The notes beneath the pieces are model-generated. The model was given only the letters and a program-made list of their open reading frames with translations, did no database searches and was not told the DNA's origin. A DNA stretch of 64,000 nt, taken from Agrobacterium larrymoorei. Lineage in GTDB: Bacteria > Pseudomonadota > Alphaproteobacteria > Rhizobiales > Rhizobiaceae. Positions 35,231 to 43,052 of this stretch are shown one piece after another. Every line of letters starts with the position of its first letter. Positions within the stretch are counted from its first letter, which is position 1. The position numbers and the translations under genes were made by a program. The stretch lies in the NCBI RefSeq assembly GCF_005145045.1, contig NZ_CP039692.1:1133501-1197500 (forward strand), given 5' to 3'.

Positions 35231-36010
35231 ATGCCGAGGCAGACGTTCTGGAAAGGTCATCTGAGATTGTCGCTGGTCACGGCCAAGGTGTCGCTGACGC
35301 CTGCGATTTCGCAAAGCGGCAAAATCCGTTTCCACGTCATCAATCGCGAAACGGGAAATCGCGTGGAAAGCCGTTATGTGGACAGTGTCACGCACCGGCC
35401 CGTAGCGGACAAGAACCAAGTCAAGGGCTTTCCCAAGGAAGACGGTGATTACGTTCTGCTTGAGGAAGACGAGATCGACGCCGTGGCGCTGGAAAGCACC
35501 AGAACAATCGACATTCAGACCTTCGTTCCGGCAGGCTCCATCGACTGGATCTGGTACGACCGCCCGCATTTCCTCAAGCCTGAGGACAAGATCGGTGCCG
35601 AGGCTTTCAGCGTCATTCGTGAGGCAATGAAGGCGAACAAGGTGGTTGGCATAGCAAGGCTCGTTCTGTACCGGCGCGAACATGCCGTGCTGCTGGAGCC
35701 TTCCGGCAAGGGCATCATTCTCTGGACGCTGCATTACGGCGAAGAGGTGCGCGAGGCGGTCGATACGGTCGACAGTAAGACCAAGGCAGACAAGGAACTG
35801 CATGAGGCGCTGGACCGGCAGATCGAGAAGCAGCTGACAGGCTGGAAGCCTTCGCTGGTGCAGGACACCGTGCAGAAAAAGGTCCAGAAGCTCTTGAAAA
35901 CAAAGGCCAAGGAGCTGCCGAAGTCCAAGGCGAAGAAACCAGCCGCCGCCAAACAGGGCGGCAACGTCATCAATATCATGGATGCGTTGAAAAAGAGCCT
36001 TAAAGCCTAA
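35231..36010 (+). CDS. ku: Bacterial Ku protein, non-homologous end joining (first copy)
   Basis: This 259-residue Ku homodimer subunit binds double-strand DNA ends and recruits LigD. The Ku core starts PRQTFWKGHLRLSLVTAKV and includes GYVLLEEDEID-like and IDWIWYDRPHFLKP segments. The C-terminal tail is Lys-rich. ATG 35231 is preceded by AGGAG with 5-bp spacing; the longer frame from 35171 lacks this. It converges with ligD, with a 4-bp overlap at the ends (36007-36010). A second Ku gene lies on the other side of ligD. Confidence 0.93.
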   Translation: MPRQTFWKGHLRLSLVTAKVSLTPAISQSGKIRFHVINRETGNRVESRYVDSVTHRPVADKNQVKGFPKEDGDYVLLEEDEIDAVALESTRTIDIQTFVPAGSIDWIWYDRPHFLKPEDKIGAEAFSVIREAMKANKVVGIARLVLYRREHAVLLEPSGKGIILWTLHYGEEVREAVDTVDSKTKADKELHEALDRQIEKQLTGWKPSLVQDTVQKKVQKLLKTKAKELPKSKAKKPAAAKQGGNVINIMDALKKSLKA

Positions 36011-38484
36011 CCCGGCAGCGGCTTGGCCGAGGCGAAGAATTTGGCCCAGGGGTCTGTCTTTAGCGCTTTCAAGCGGTTTGGCGTGTTCTTGATAGTGAAC
36101 TCGGCAGGCCCGGCAATATCGGAAAGCTCCGACCATTCCAGTGGCATCGAGACTGCGGCGCCAGCCCGGGCGCGGGTGGAATAGGGCGCGACCGCCGTGC
36201 TTCCGCGACCGTTGCGCAAATAATCCACGAAAATGCGGCCATTCCGTTTGGCTTTCGTGGCGACGGCCAGATATTTATCCGGCTCTGCCTTCGCCATGTC
36301 GGTTGCCAGCTTTTTGGCAAACCCCTTCACCTTCGCCCAGCTGGCCTTCGGTTCGAGAGGTGTGACGACGTGCAGGCCTTTGCCGCCGGACGTCTTGACG
36401 AATGCTGCAAGTCCCAACGCTTCGAGGCGGGACTTGAGATCGAATGCCGCCTCCACCACCGCAGGCCACGGCACATCGTCAGCGGGATCGAGATCCATGG
36501 TGATCATATCCGGCTTTTCCCAGGATTTGGTGGTGGAGCCCCATGGGTGTATTTCCAGCACGGCAGACTGCACCAATGCCATCATGCCATCGAAATCCTT
36601 GATCACCACCAGAGGTTCGCCGTGCCTGTCCTTCGGGTCCTTTATCGCGCCGATGGCCTTGTTCATGCCCCGCCACGGGTGCTTCTGAAAAAACGTCTGC
36701 CCGTCGATGCCCTCCGGGCAGCGCAGCAATGAAAGCGCGCGGTTGGTGATGTAGGGCTCGATGTGTTCCCAGACCTCGGCATAGTATTCCGCAAGATCCG
36801 CCTTGGTGATCTTTTCTTCGGGCCAGTAGAGCCTTTCAGGATGCGTAAATTTCACGCTCGTTTGCGGCTTTTCCGTTTCGGTCACGTTCTCAACCTCTTT
36901 TCGGATTTCCTCCGGGGCCTTGTCCTCGCGCAACCCCTGAAAAGAGGCGTGGCGGAGGTTGCCGTCGCCTGACCAACCGCGAAACTCCACCTGCGCCACC
37001 AGTTCCGGTTTGACGTAGTGCAGACCCCTCCGCGCGAGCGCTGTCAGCTTTTTTGAGAACGGACTTTCCTCTTGGCTGAGCGGCTTCAGCCTGTCGAAAA
37101 TCTGCTCGGAAGTCTCTGCGGTAAAGCCGGTGCCGACGCGACCGACATGGCGCAGCTTGCCACCTTCATAAACACCAAGCGCAAGCGAGCCGATTGCCTG
37201 ATCCGATGCCGAGGAGAGGGTGTAACCGCCAATGACGAATTCCTGGCCGCTGCTGCACTTGGATTTGATCCACTGGCCCTTGCGCCCGGAAACATATTTC
37301 GAATTCGCCACCTTGGAGATGACGCCTTCCAGCCCAAGCGTGCAGGCATGCTGAAGCACGCGGTCGCCCTCTTCCTGAAAATGAGCGCTATAGTAAAGAA
37401 CGGGATCATCGGACGGAAGCAGCTTTTCCAGCAGCGCCTTGCGCTCCAGCAGCTCGGCACTCTGCAAATCGCGGCCATCCAGATAGATCAGATCGAAGGC
37501 GTAGTAGCGAAAGCGATCGCTTTTCCCGTTGCTCAAATCAGCCTGAAGAGCGGAGAAATCGGAAACGCCATTCTCTTTCTCGACAACCAGTTCGCCGTCG
37601 ATGATCGCCGTCTCGACAGGTAGCCGGGTGAAGGCCTCGCGGATTGCATCGCCGAATTTCTCCGTCCAATCGAGGCCGCTGCGGGTCAGCAACACGACCT
37701 CGCCTTTCTCGATCCTCGCCTGAATGCGATAGCCATCGAACTTGATTTCGTGCAGCCAGCGGGTCCCTTCGGGGGCGTTGTTTTTCAGGGTGGCAAGAGC
37801 AGGTTTGATGAAAGACGGCATGGAGGCCTTGCGGCTTCCTTTCGGAAAATCATGCACCTGCTTTTCGGCTTTGACCGGAGGTTTGCTCTTGGCCGATGTC
37901 TCCTTCGAATTCCATGTATCCTGAGGGTTCTTCGCCACATCCTCCAGGCTTCTGCCGGTCTTTACCGAATTGGCGGCCTCCTCGATGATGTCGCTCGTAT
38001 CGCTGGCTTCATCGTCATGCGCCTTGATCAGAAGCCAGTTCTCGCGCTTCTCCTCCGCCTTGCCCTTCATCCGCACCAGATGCCAGCGGCCCTTCAGCTT
38101 TTCGCCGTCAAGCTCGAATTCCAGATGGCCCTTCCGATAGGCCTTTTTCACATCGCCGATGGGAGACCATGTACCGCGATCCCAGACGATCACGGTGCCG
38201 CCGCCATATTGGCCCTTGGGAATGATGCCCTCGAAATCCGCATAGCTCAGCGGATGGTCTTCGACATGGACTGCGAGGCGCTTTTCGTTCGGGTCCAGGC
38301 TCGGTCCCTTCGTCACCGCCCAGCTTTTCAGAACGCCGTCCATCTCAAGGCGGAAATCATAATGAAGCCTTCGCGCATCATGCTTCTGTACCACGAAACT
38401 GTTGCCGGAACTGCCCGCCGCCTCACCTTTCGGCTCCGGGGTTTTGTCGAAACGGCGCTTCTGGTTGTAGGCTTGCAGACCCAT
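36007..38484 (-). CDS. ligD: ATP-dependent multifunctional DNA ligase D (NHEJ)
   Basis: This 825-residue LigD combines three activities. The N-terminal 3'-phosphoesterase (about residues 28-155) has QKHDARRLHYDFRLEMDG. A Lys/Pro-rich linker of about 60 residues follows. The ATP-dependent ligase (about 225-520) has the adenylated lysine in EIKFDGYR (K248). The primase-like polymerase (about 545-815) has the metal motif DLDP. Order PE-ligase-polymerase is the usual one in Rhizobiales and Pseudomonas. It is transcribed with the Ku gene upstream (3-bp gap) and seals ends held by Ku. Confidence 0.95.
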   Translation of the reverse strand: MGLQAYNQKRRFDKTPEPKGEAAGSSGNSFVVQKHDARRLHYDFRLEMDGVLKSWAVTKGPSLDPNEKRLAVHVEDHPLSYADFEGIIPKGQYGGGTVIVWDRGTWSPIGDVKKAYRKGHLEFELDGEKLKGRWHLVRMKGKAEEKRENWLLIKAHDDEASDTSDIIEEAANSVKTGRSLEDVAKNPQDTWNSKETSAKSKPPVKAEKQVHDFPKGSRKASMPSFIKPALATLKNNAPEGTRWLHEIKFDGYRIQARIEKGEVVLLTRSGLDWTEKFGDAIREAFTRLPVETAIIDGELVVEKENGVSDFSALQADLSNGKSDRFRYYAFDLIYLDGRDLQSAELLERKALLEKLLPSDDPVLYYSAHFQEEGDRVLQHACTLGLEGVISKVANSKYVSGRKGQWIKSKCSSGQEFVIGGYTLSSASDQAIGSLALGVYEGGKLRHVGRVGTGFTAETSEQIFDRLKPLSQEESPFSKKLTALARRGLHYVKPELVAQVEFRGWSGDGNLRHASFQGLREDKAPEEIRKEVENVTETEKPQTSVKFTHPERLYWPEEKITKADLAEYYAEVWEHIEPYITNRALSLLRCPEGIDGQTFFQKHPWRGMNKAIGAIKDPKDRHGEPLVVIKDFDGMMALVQSAVLEIHPWGSTTKSWEKPDMITMDLDPADDVPWPAVVEAAFDLKSRLEALGLAAFVKTSGGKGLHVVTPLEPKASWAKVKGFAKKLATDMAKAEPDKYLAVATKAKRNGRIFVDYLRNGRGSTAVAPYSTRARAGAAVSMPLEWSELSDIAGPAEFTIKNTPNRLKALKTDPWAKFFASAKPLPG

Positions 38485-38487
38485 CTA

Positions 38488-39321
38488 TCAGCTCGCCTTC
38501 TTGCGCTTGGCATTGCCGGACGAGCTGGATTTGCCGGTCTTTTTTTCGGACACGCCAGCGCTTTCACGCAGCGCCTCTCGCAGATCGATTACATTGTCGC
38601 GTTTTTCCGGCGCGCGTTTCTTGATCGTCTTGCCCGCAATCTTCGCCTCTACCAGTTCGATGAGCGCGTCGTTATAGCGGTCGCTGTAACTGGCGGGATC
38701 GAATTTGCCTGCGCGCTTCTTGATGATGTGTCCTGCAAGATCCAGCATCTCATCATCGAATTCGATATCTGGAATGGTCTTGAAGGCAGCGGCCTGCGAG
38801 CGGACCTCGTAATCATAGTTCAAGGTGGTGGCGATGATCGTGTCACCATCGGGCCGGATCAGAACCATGCGGTTGCGGCGGAAGAGAATTGCTTCCGCAA
38901 GTGCCGCCACTTTTTTCTCGCGCAACGTCTGTGCCAGCAGGGAGAGTGCTTCGCGATCCTCGTCGGTCGAAGGGGAAAGGTAGTAGGGCTTGTCGAAATA
39001 GAGTTTGTCCACCTCGTCGCATTCGATGAAATTCTTGATGCGGATGACCTTGTTGCCGTCCGGCATCAGTTCCGCCAGCTCATCCCCTTCAACGATCAGG
39101 TGGTCGCCATTATCGAGCTCGTAGCCTTTGACCTGATCATCCCGCTCCACCTTGTCGCCGGTTTCGCTGTCCAGATATTGCCGCTCCACCCGGTTGCCCG
39201 TTTTGCGGTTGATGATGTTGAAGGAGATTTTCTCGGAGGATGAGATCGCAGTGTAGAGTCCTACATCACACTGAAAATCAGCGAATTTGATGCTACCTCT
39301 CCACACGGCTCTCGGTGCCAT
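38488..39321 (-). CDS. ku: Bacterial Ku protein, non-homologous end joining (second copy)
   Basis: This 277-residue Ku protein begins MAPRAVWRGSIKFADFQCDV and has the Ku core DDQVKGYELDNGDHLIVEGDE, FYFDKPYYLSP-like and AEAILFRRNRMVLIRPDGD segments, then a Lys/Ser-rich tail. It is distinct in sequence from the other Ku in this window. It lies 3 bp upstream of ligD on the same strand and 3 bp downstream of a small gene, so it is in the ligD operon and is the likely direct partner of this LigD. Alphaproteobacteria often carry several Ku genes that form alternative complexes. Confidence 0.93.
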   Translation of the reverse strand: MAPRAVWRGSIKFADFQCDVGLYTAISSSEKISFNIINRKTGNRVERQYLDSETGDKVERDDQVKGYELDNGDHLIVEGDELAELMPDGNKVIRIKNFIECDEVDKLYFDKPYYLSPSTDEDREALSLLAQTLREKKVAALAEAILFRRNRMVLIRPDGDTIIATTLNYDYEVRSQAAAFKTIPDIEFDDEMLDLAGHIIKKRAGKFDPASYSDRYNDALIELVEAKIAGKTIKKRAPEKRDNVIDLREALRESAGVSEKKTGKSSSSGNAKRKKAS

Positions 39322-39324
39322 TAC

Positions 39325-39594
39325 TCAGCTTCCTCTTGAGTTTCCTGATTTGGTTTGCTCGCGGTCTATGATGCGCTCCACCGCAACGACGTCTTCCTGC
39401 GAAAACACCGGAACGGGGTCGGATGCCATGGCTTCCAGAACATCCGGCGAAAGCCCGCCGTGGCGCGCGACCCACTCCATGGCCTCGCGCGTTTCCCGCT
39501 CTGCTTTCAGCTGCGCGTAGAGCGCGACGATCAGCCGGTCGCGTGCATCGGGTTGATGATCCTGAACATGTCTGCTTTTCGCGCTATGTGCCAT
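39325..39594 (-). CDS. Small hypothetical protein leading the ku-ligD operon
   Basis: This is an 89-residue protein if started at the second ATG (MAHSAKSRH), or 95 residues if at 39612. It is charged and helical, with DRLIVALYAQLKAERETREAMEWVARHGGLSP followed by VPVFSQEDVVAVERIIDRE (split here as two stretches). I recognise no named domain. Its stop is 3 bp from the second Ku gene, so it is cotranscribed with ku-ligD. A GGAAC-N18-TT promoter candidate ends near 39603, which would place the transcript start close to the second ATG and argues for the shorter form. Confidence 0.6.
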   Translation of the reverse strand: MAHSAKSRHVQDHQPDARDRLIVALYAQLKAERETREAMEWVARHGGLSPDVLEAMASDPVPVFSQEDVVAVERIIDREQTKSGNSRGS

Positions 39595-39602
39595 TCTGCT
39601 TA

Positions 39603-39627
39603 AATTCGGCATCGGAGCGAAAGTTCC
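39603..39627 (-). promoter_or_regulatory. Candidate EcfG/RpoE2-type promoter for the small gene-ku-ligD operon
   Basis: Read on the minus strand: GGAAC (39627-39623), 18 bases, TT (39604-39603). It lies immediately before the first gene of the operon. The -10 side lacks the preferred G before TT, so it is a weaker match than others in this region. Confidence 0.35.
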
Positions 39628-39720
39628 GCATGGGCAGCGGTCCCGCTGTTTCCAGAGGTTTCTGTCCGGCTTCGGACCGACTTTCGAAAATTTCGCATCC
39701 CTGAGGAGGAACTTTTTTCG

Positions 39721-39745
39721 GGAACAATCTGTAGATGTTGAAGTT
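39721..39745 (+). promoter_or_regulatory. Candidate EcfG/RpoE2-type promoter for the sugar ABC operon
   Basis: GGAAC (39721-39725), 18 bases, TT preceded by G (39743-39745), 26 bp before the ATG of the sugar-binding protein gene. A strong ribosome site with two AGGAGG-like runs follows. Match is visible; sigma-factor assignment is inferred. Confidence 0.45.
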
Positions 39746-39771
39746 ACCTCCTCTCAGGAGGAGGACTGTTT

Positions 39772-41040
39772 ATGAAAAAGAAAGCTATTTCGTTCGGCGC
39801 AACCGCTGCCGCATCGGTATTGTTTTCCACATTCGCATCGGCTCAAACCGCGCTTACCATGTGGTATCATGGCGCTGGCAATGTTGAGGAACGCAAAATC
39901 CTGACCGGGGTGATCGACGATTTCAACGCGTCTCAATCACAGTGGCGCGTCACGCTCCAGGAATTTCCTCAAAGCGCCTATAATGAATCCGTTACCGCTG
40001 CCGCACTTTCCAACAAGCTCCCGGATATTCTCGATGTGGATGGGCCGAACATGCCCAACTGGGTGTGGTCCGGTTACCTCCAGCCTTTGAAGATCGATGA
40101 AGCAAAGATCGCGAACTTCCTGCCCGGCGCTGTCGGAAAGTGGAACGATAAGCTCTATTCCGTGGGATTGTGGGATGCCGCGGTTGCGGTCTTTGCCCGC
40201 AAGTCTGTGCTGGACGAGAATGGTATCCCCATTCCCACGCTCGATAAGCCCTGGACCGGCGATGAGTTCAACGCGGCACTCGAAAAGCTGCAGGCGAGCG
40301 GCAAGTTCGAATATGCCATCGACCTCGGCATGGCCGACAAGACGGAATGGTACAGCTATGCCTTCAGCCCCTTCCTTGAAAGCTTTGGTGGCAGCCTGAT
40401 CAACAAGGATGGCTACCAGACGGCAGAAGATGCGCTAAACGGCGATGATGCCGTCAAATTCGGTGAATGGTGGCAGTCACTCTTCGAAAAGAAGCTCGCC
40501 CCCGGCACCTCCCAATCCCCTGCCGATCATGAAACTGGCTTCCTTGAGGGCCGCCACGCCTTGCAATGGATGGGCAACTGGGTTGCGGTAAAGGCGTTGG
40601 AGAAATACGGAGACGATCTTCTCTTCCTGCCAGCACCGGATTTCGGCAAGGGCCCGAAGATCGATGCCGGATCGTGGCAATTCGGCGTTTCAGCTACCAG
40701 TCAGCATCCTGATGGCGCATCCGCCTTCATCGAATTCGCCATTCAGGACAAATATCTGGCGCAGTTCTCCGACGCCATCGGGCTGGTCCCCGCAACCTCT
40801 TCCGCTGCGCAGATGACGAAGAATTACAAGAAGGGTGGTCCGCTGGAAGTGTTCTTCGAACTTTCTAAACGGCAGGCAACGCTTCGCCCGGTCACACCGG
40901 CCTATGCCTTCATCTCGCCGGTCTTCGCCAAAGCGATTTCGGATATCGCCAATGGCGCGGATGTGGCGGACACGCTGGATAATGCGACGGACGAAATCGA
41001 CAACAACATAGAGCGCAACGGCGGTTACAAGCCCAAGTAG
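39772..41040 (+). CDS. Sugar ABC transporter substrate-binding protein (family 1)
   Basis: This 422-residue periplasmic receptor has a signal peptide with likely cleavage after FASA (about residue 24). The mature part starts QTALTMWYHGAGN, typical of CUT1 solute receptors, and includes RHALQWMGNWVAVKAL near the ligand site. It begins at an ATG 5 bp after AGGAGGAGG-like bases. It is the first gene of a three-gene transporter operon with two permeases. The sugar cannot be named from the sequence; AglE/ThuE-type disaccharide receptors are the closest class in my judgement. Confidence 0.85.
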   Translation: MKKKAISFGATAAASVLFSTFASAQTALTMWYHGAGNVEERKILTGVIDDFNASQSQWRVTLQEFPQSAYNESVTAAALSNKLPDILDVDGPNMPNWVWSGYLQPLKIDEAKIANFLPGAVGKWNDKLYSVGLWDAAVAVFARKSVLDENGIPIPTLDKPWTGDEFNAALEKLQASGKFEYAIDLGMADKTEWYSYAFSPFLESFGGSLINKDGYQTAEDALNGDDAVKFGEWWQSLFEKKLAPGTSQSPADHETGFLEGRHALQWMGNWVAVKALEKYGDDLLFLPAPDFGKGPKIDAGSWQFGVSATSQHPDGASAFIEFAIQDKYLAQFSDAIGLVPATSSAAQMTKNYKKGGPLEVFFELSKRQATLRPVTPAYAFISPVFAKAISDIANGADVADTLDNATDEIDNNIERNGGYKPK

Positions 41041-41052
41041 GGGGAGTAGCCT

Positions 41053-42141
41053 ATGTCTCTCTTCACGCAACAGGAAAAGCTGACCCGCAACAGCGCGGCG
41101 GGTTGGCTGATGGCCGCACCGGCAATCCTCCTCATCGGCCTGTTCCTGATCACGCCGTTCCTGCTCGGTCTCGGCTTTTCCTTCACCAACCAGCGGCTGA
41201 CCTCGCCCAACCCGACGGAATTCGTGGGCACGGAGAACTACACCCGCCTTCTGGGCGTGGGTGTGCTGACACTTGAACCGGAGCGTGAAGACGATGGCAG
41301 CATCAAGCGGGATGACGATGGGGAAATTTCCTATCCGCGCATTCGCAATTTCACCCGCAACAATGCCGATTATCCGCATCTCGATGGCATGCGCGAATAT
41401 AAGAATTTCGGTTGGGGCGAGAACCGGATCGTCATTCTCGCACGCGACGTGGTGTTCCTGACGTCGCTGGTCAACACGATGTCATTCGTCATCGTCGTTG
41501 CCCCGGTTCAGGCGGCGCTTGCGCTGTTTCTGGCGCTGCTCGTCAACCAGAAGATACCCGGCGTCACCATTTTCCGCGCCATCTATTTCATGCCGGTGGT
41601 GCTGTCGGTGGTGGTGGTGGCCCTGCTCTGGCGCTTCATCTATGCGGCAGATAACGGGCTTCTGAACAGTCTCCTCAGCTATATGAGTTTCGGATTGTTC
41701 CAGCCGGTGGACTGGCTGGGCCGAACCGATACGGCGCTTTGGGCCATTCTCGTCATGTCCGTCTGGCAGGGCGTCGGCTTTCATATGGTGATCTGGCTTT
41801 CCGGCCTGCAAACCATTTCTCCAAGTCTCTACGAGGCTGCGGATATTGAAGGTGCCAACCGCTGGCAGAAATTCAGCATGATTACCTGGCCGCTTTTGCG
41901 CAACACGGCGGTCCTCATCATCATAGTCATCACGATGCAAGCCTTTGCTTTGTTTGCCCAGATCGACGTGATGACCAAGGGAGGTCCGCGCGATGCAACA
42001 CAGAGCGTGGTCTATCAGGCGGTGGAGCGAGGGTACAGGCAGCAGGATATTGCGGCGGGTTCCGCTATCTCGGTCATCCTGTTCCTCATGGTCCTCTCCA
42101 TCTCACTGGTGCAGCGATACATCACACGGGGGAAGGCATGA
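41053..42141 (+). CDS. Sugar ABC transporter permease, MalF type with inserted loop
   Basis: This 362-residue permease is longer than the usual 290-310. The extra length is a hydrophilic loop at about residues 70-130, rich in Asp, Glu and Arg, between the first and second membrane segments. It resembles the extended periplasmic loop of larger MalF-like subunits such as AglF. The coupling loop is SLYEAADIEGANRWQKFSMI. It follows the receptor gene by 12 bp and overlaps the next permease by 4. Confidence 0.87.
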   Translation: MSLFTQQEKLTRNSAAGWLMAAPAILLIGLFLITPFLLGLGFSFTNQRLTSPNPTEFVGTENYTRLLGVGVLTLEPEREDDGSIKRDDDGEISYPRIRNFTRNNADYPHLDGMREYKNFGWGENRIVILARDVVFLTSLVNTMSFVIVVAPVQAALALFLALLVNQKIPGVTIFRAIYFMPVVLSVVVVALLWRFIYAADNGLLNSLLSYMSFGLFQPVDWLGRTDTALWAILVMSVWQGVGFHMVIWLSGLQTISPSLYEAADIEGANRWQKFSMITWPLLRNTAVLIIIVITMQAFALFAQIDVMTKGGPRDATQSVVYQAVERGYRQQDIAAGSAISVILFLMVLSISLVQRYITRGKA

Positions 42142-43019
42142 TGCAGGCCGGTCGTCATAAATCGCCGCTTTTCCTCGTGCTCAATTATGCGGTGATGATC
42201 GCCTTTGCGGCGGTCTTCATTCTGCCGCTGCTCTTCATGGGATTTTCCTCGCTCAAACCCAATGACCAACTGCTGCGCGACGCGACATCCATGCGGGCTT
42301 TCCTGCCAGTCGGCGATCTGTCACTGGATAATTACGCGGCAGCTTTCGCGCGCGCGCCAATCGCCACCTTCATCTTCAATTCGGTGCTCGTCACATCGGT
42401 TACGGTGTTTCTGGCACTGATCCTCGGATCGCTGGCTGCCTTTGCATTTACGTTTCTAAACTGGCGCGGCAGGGACGTGCTGTTTTCCGTCATTCTCGCC
42501 ACCCTGATCATTCCATTCGAAACCATTGCGGTGCCGCTGCTTCTGGAGGTGAACAACCTTCCGTGGCTCGGCCTGAACGGTTTCACATGGGGCTGGCTCA
42601 ACTCGTGGCGGGTGCAGATCATTCCATGGATTGCCGATGGGTTGACGATTTTCCTGTTCGTCCAGTATTTCAAGGATCTTCCCAAGGAATTGCTGGAGGC
42701 GGCGCGGATCGATGGCGCCGGCTGGTTCAGGATTTACGCGCAGGTCGTCATGCCGCTCAGCGGCCCGGTCATCGCAACCGCAGCCATCCTGAAATTCCTC
42801 GTCATGTACAGCCAGCAATATCTCTGGCCACTCCTTGTCACGCAGTCGGAAACCTATCGCCCGGTCATGGTGGGGCTGCAATATTTCTTCCAGCTGAACA
42901 CACCTTGGGGCGAGGTGATGGCTTACCTCACCATCATCACCATTCCCGTGCTGATCTTCTATCTCTGCCTGCAACGGCTGTTCATCTCCAGCATCGCAGC
43001 GAGCGGCATCAAAGGTTAG
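42138..43019 (+). CDS. Sugar ABC transporter permease, MalG type
   Basis: This 293-residue permease has six membrane segments and the coupling loop ELLEAARIDGAGWFRIYAQV, typical of MalG/AglG. It is coupled to the upstream permease by an ATGA overlap. It is the last gene of this operon. No ATP-binding gene follows, so the transporter must borrow a MalK-type ATPase encoded elsewhere, possibly SmoK at 5.7 kb. A hairpin follows its stop and the next gene converges. Confidence 0.88.
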   Translation: MMQAGRHKSPLFLVLNYAVMIAFAAVFILPLLFMGFSSLKPNDQLLRDATSMRAFLPVGDLSLDNYAAAFARAPIATFIFNSVLVTSVTVFLALILGSLAAFAFTFLNWRGRDVLFSVILATLIIPFETIAVPLLLEVNNLPWLGLNGFTWGWLNSWRVQIIPWIADGLTIFLFVQYFKDLPKELLEAARIDGAGWFRIYAQVVMPLSGPVIATAAILKFLVMYSQQYLWPLLVTQSETYRPVMVGLQYFFQLNTPWGEVMAYLTIITIPVLIFYLCLQRLFISSIAASGIKG

Positions 43020-43044
43020 GCCGTTTCCTGTTGGGGAAACGGCC
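43019..43044. terminator. Bidirectional hairpin between convergent genes
   Basis: GGCCGTTTCC (43019-43028) and GGAAACGGCC (43035-43044) form a perfect 10-bp stem with a 6-base loop. It starts at the permease stop codon and ends 8 bp before the stop of the molybdoprotein gene. There is no strong T-run on either side, so it may work with Rho or as an end-protecting structure. Confidence 0.6.
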
Positions 43045-43052
43045 TCGTCCAC

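Noticed and set aside
37750..39243. 497-residue open frame on the plus strand
   Set aside because: Antisense to ligD and the second ku gene; no domain recognisable and no ribosome site.
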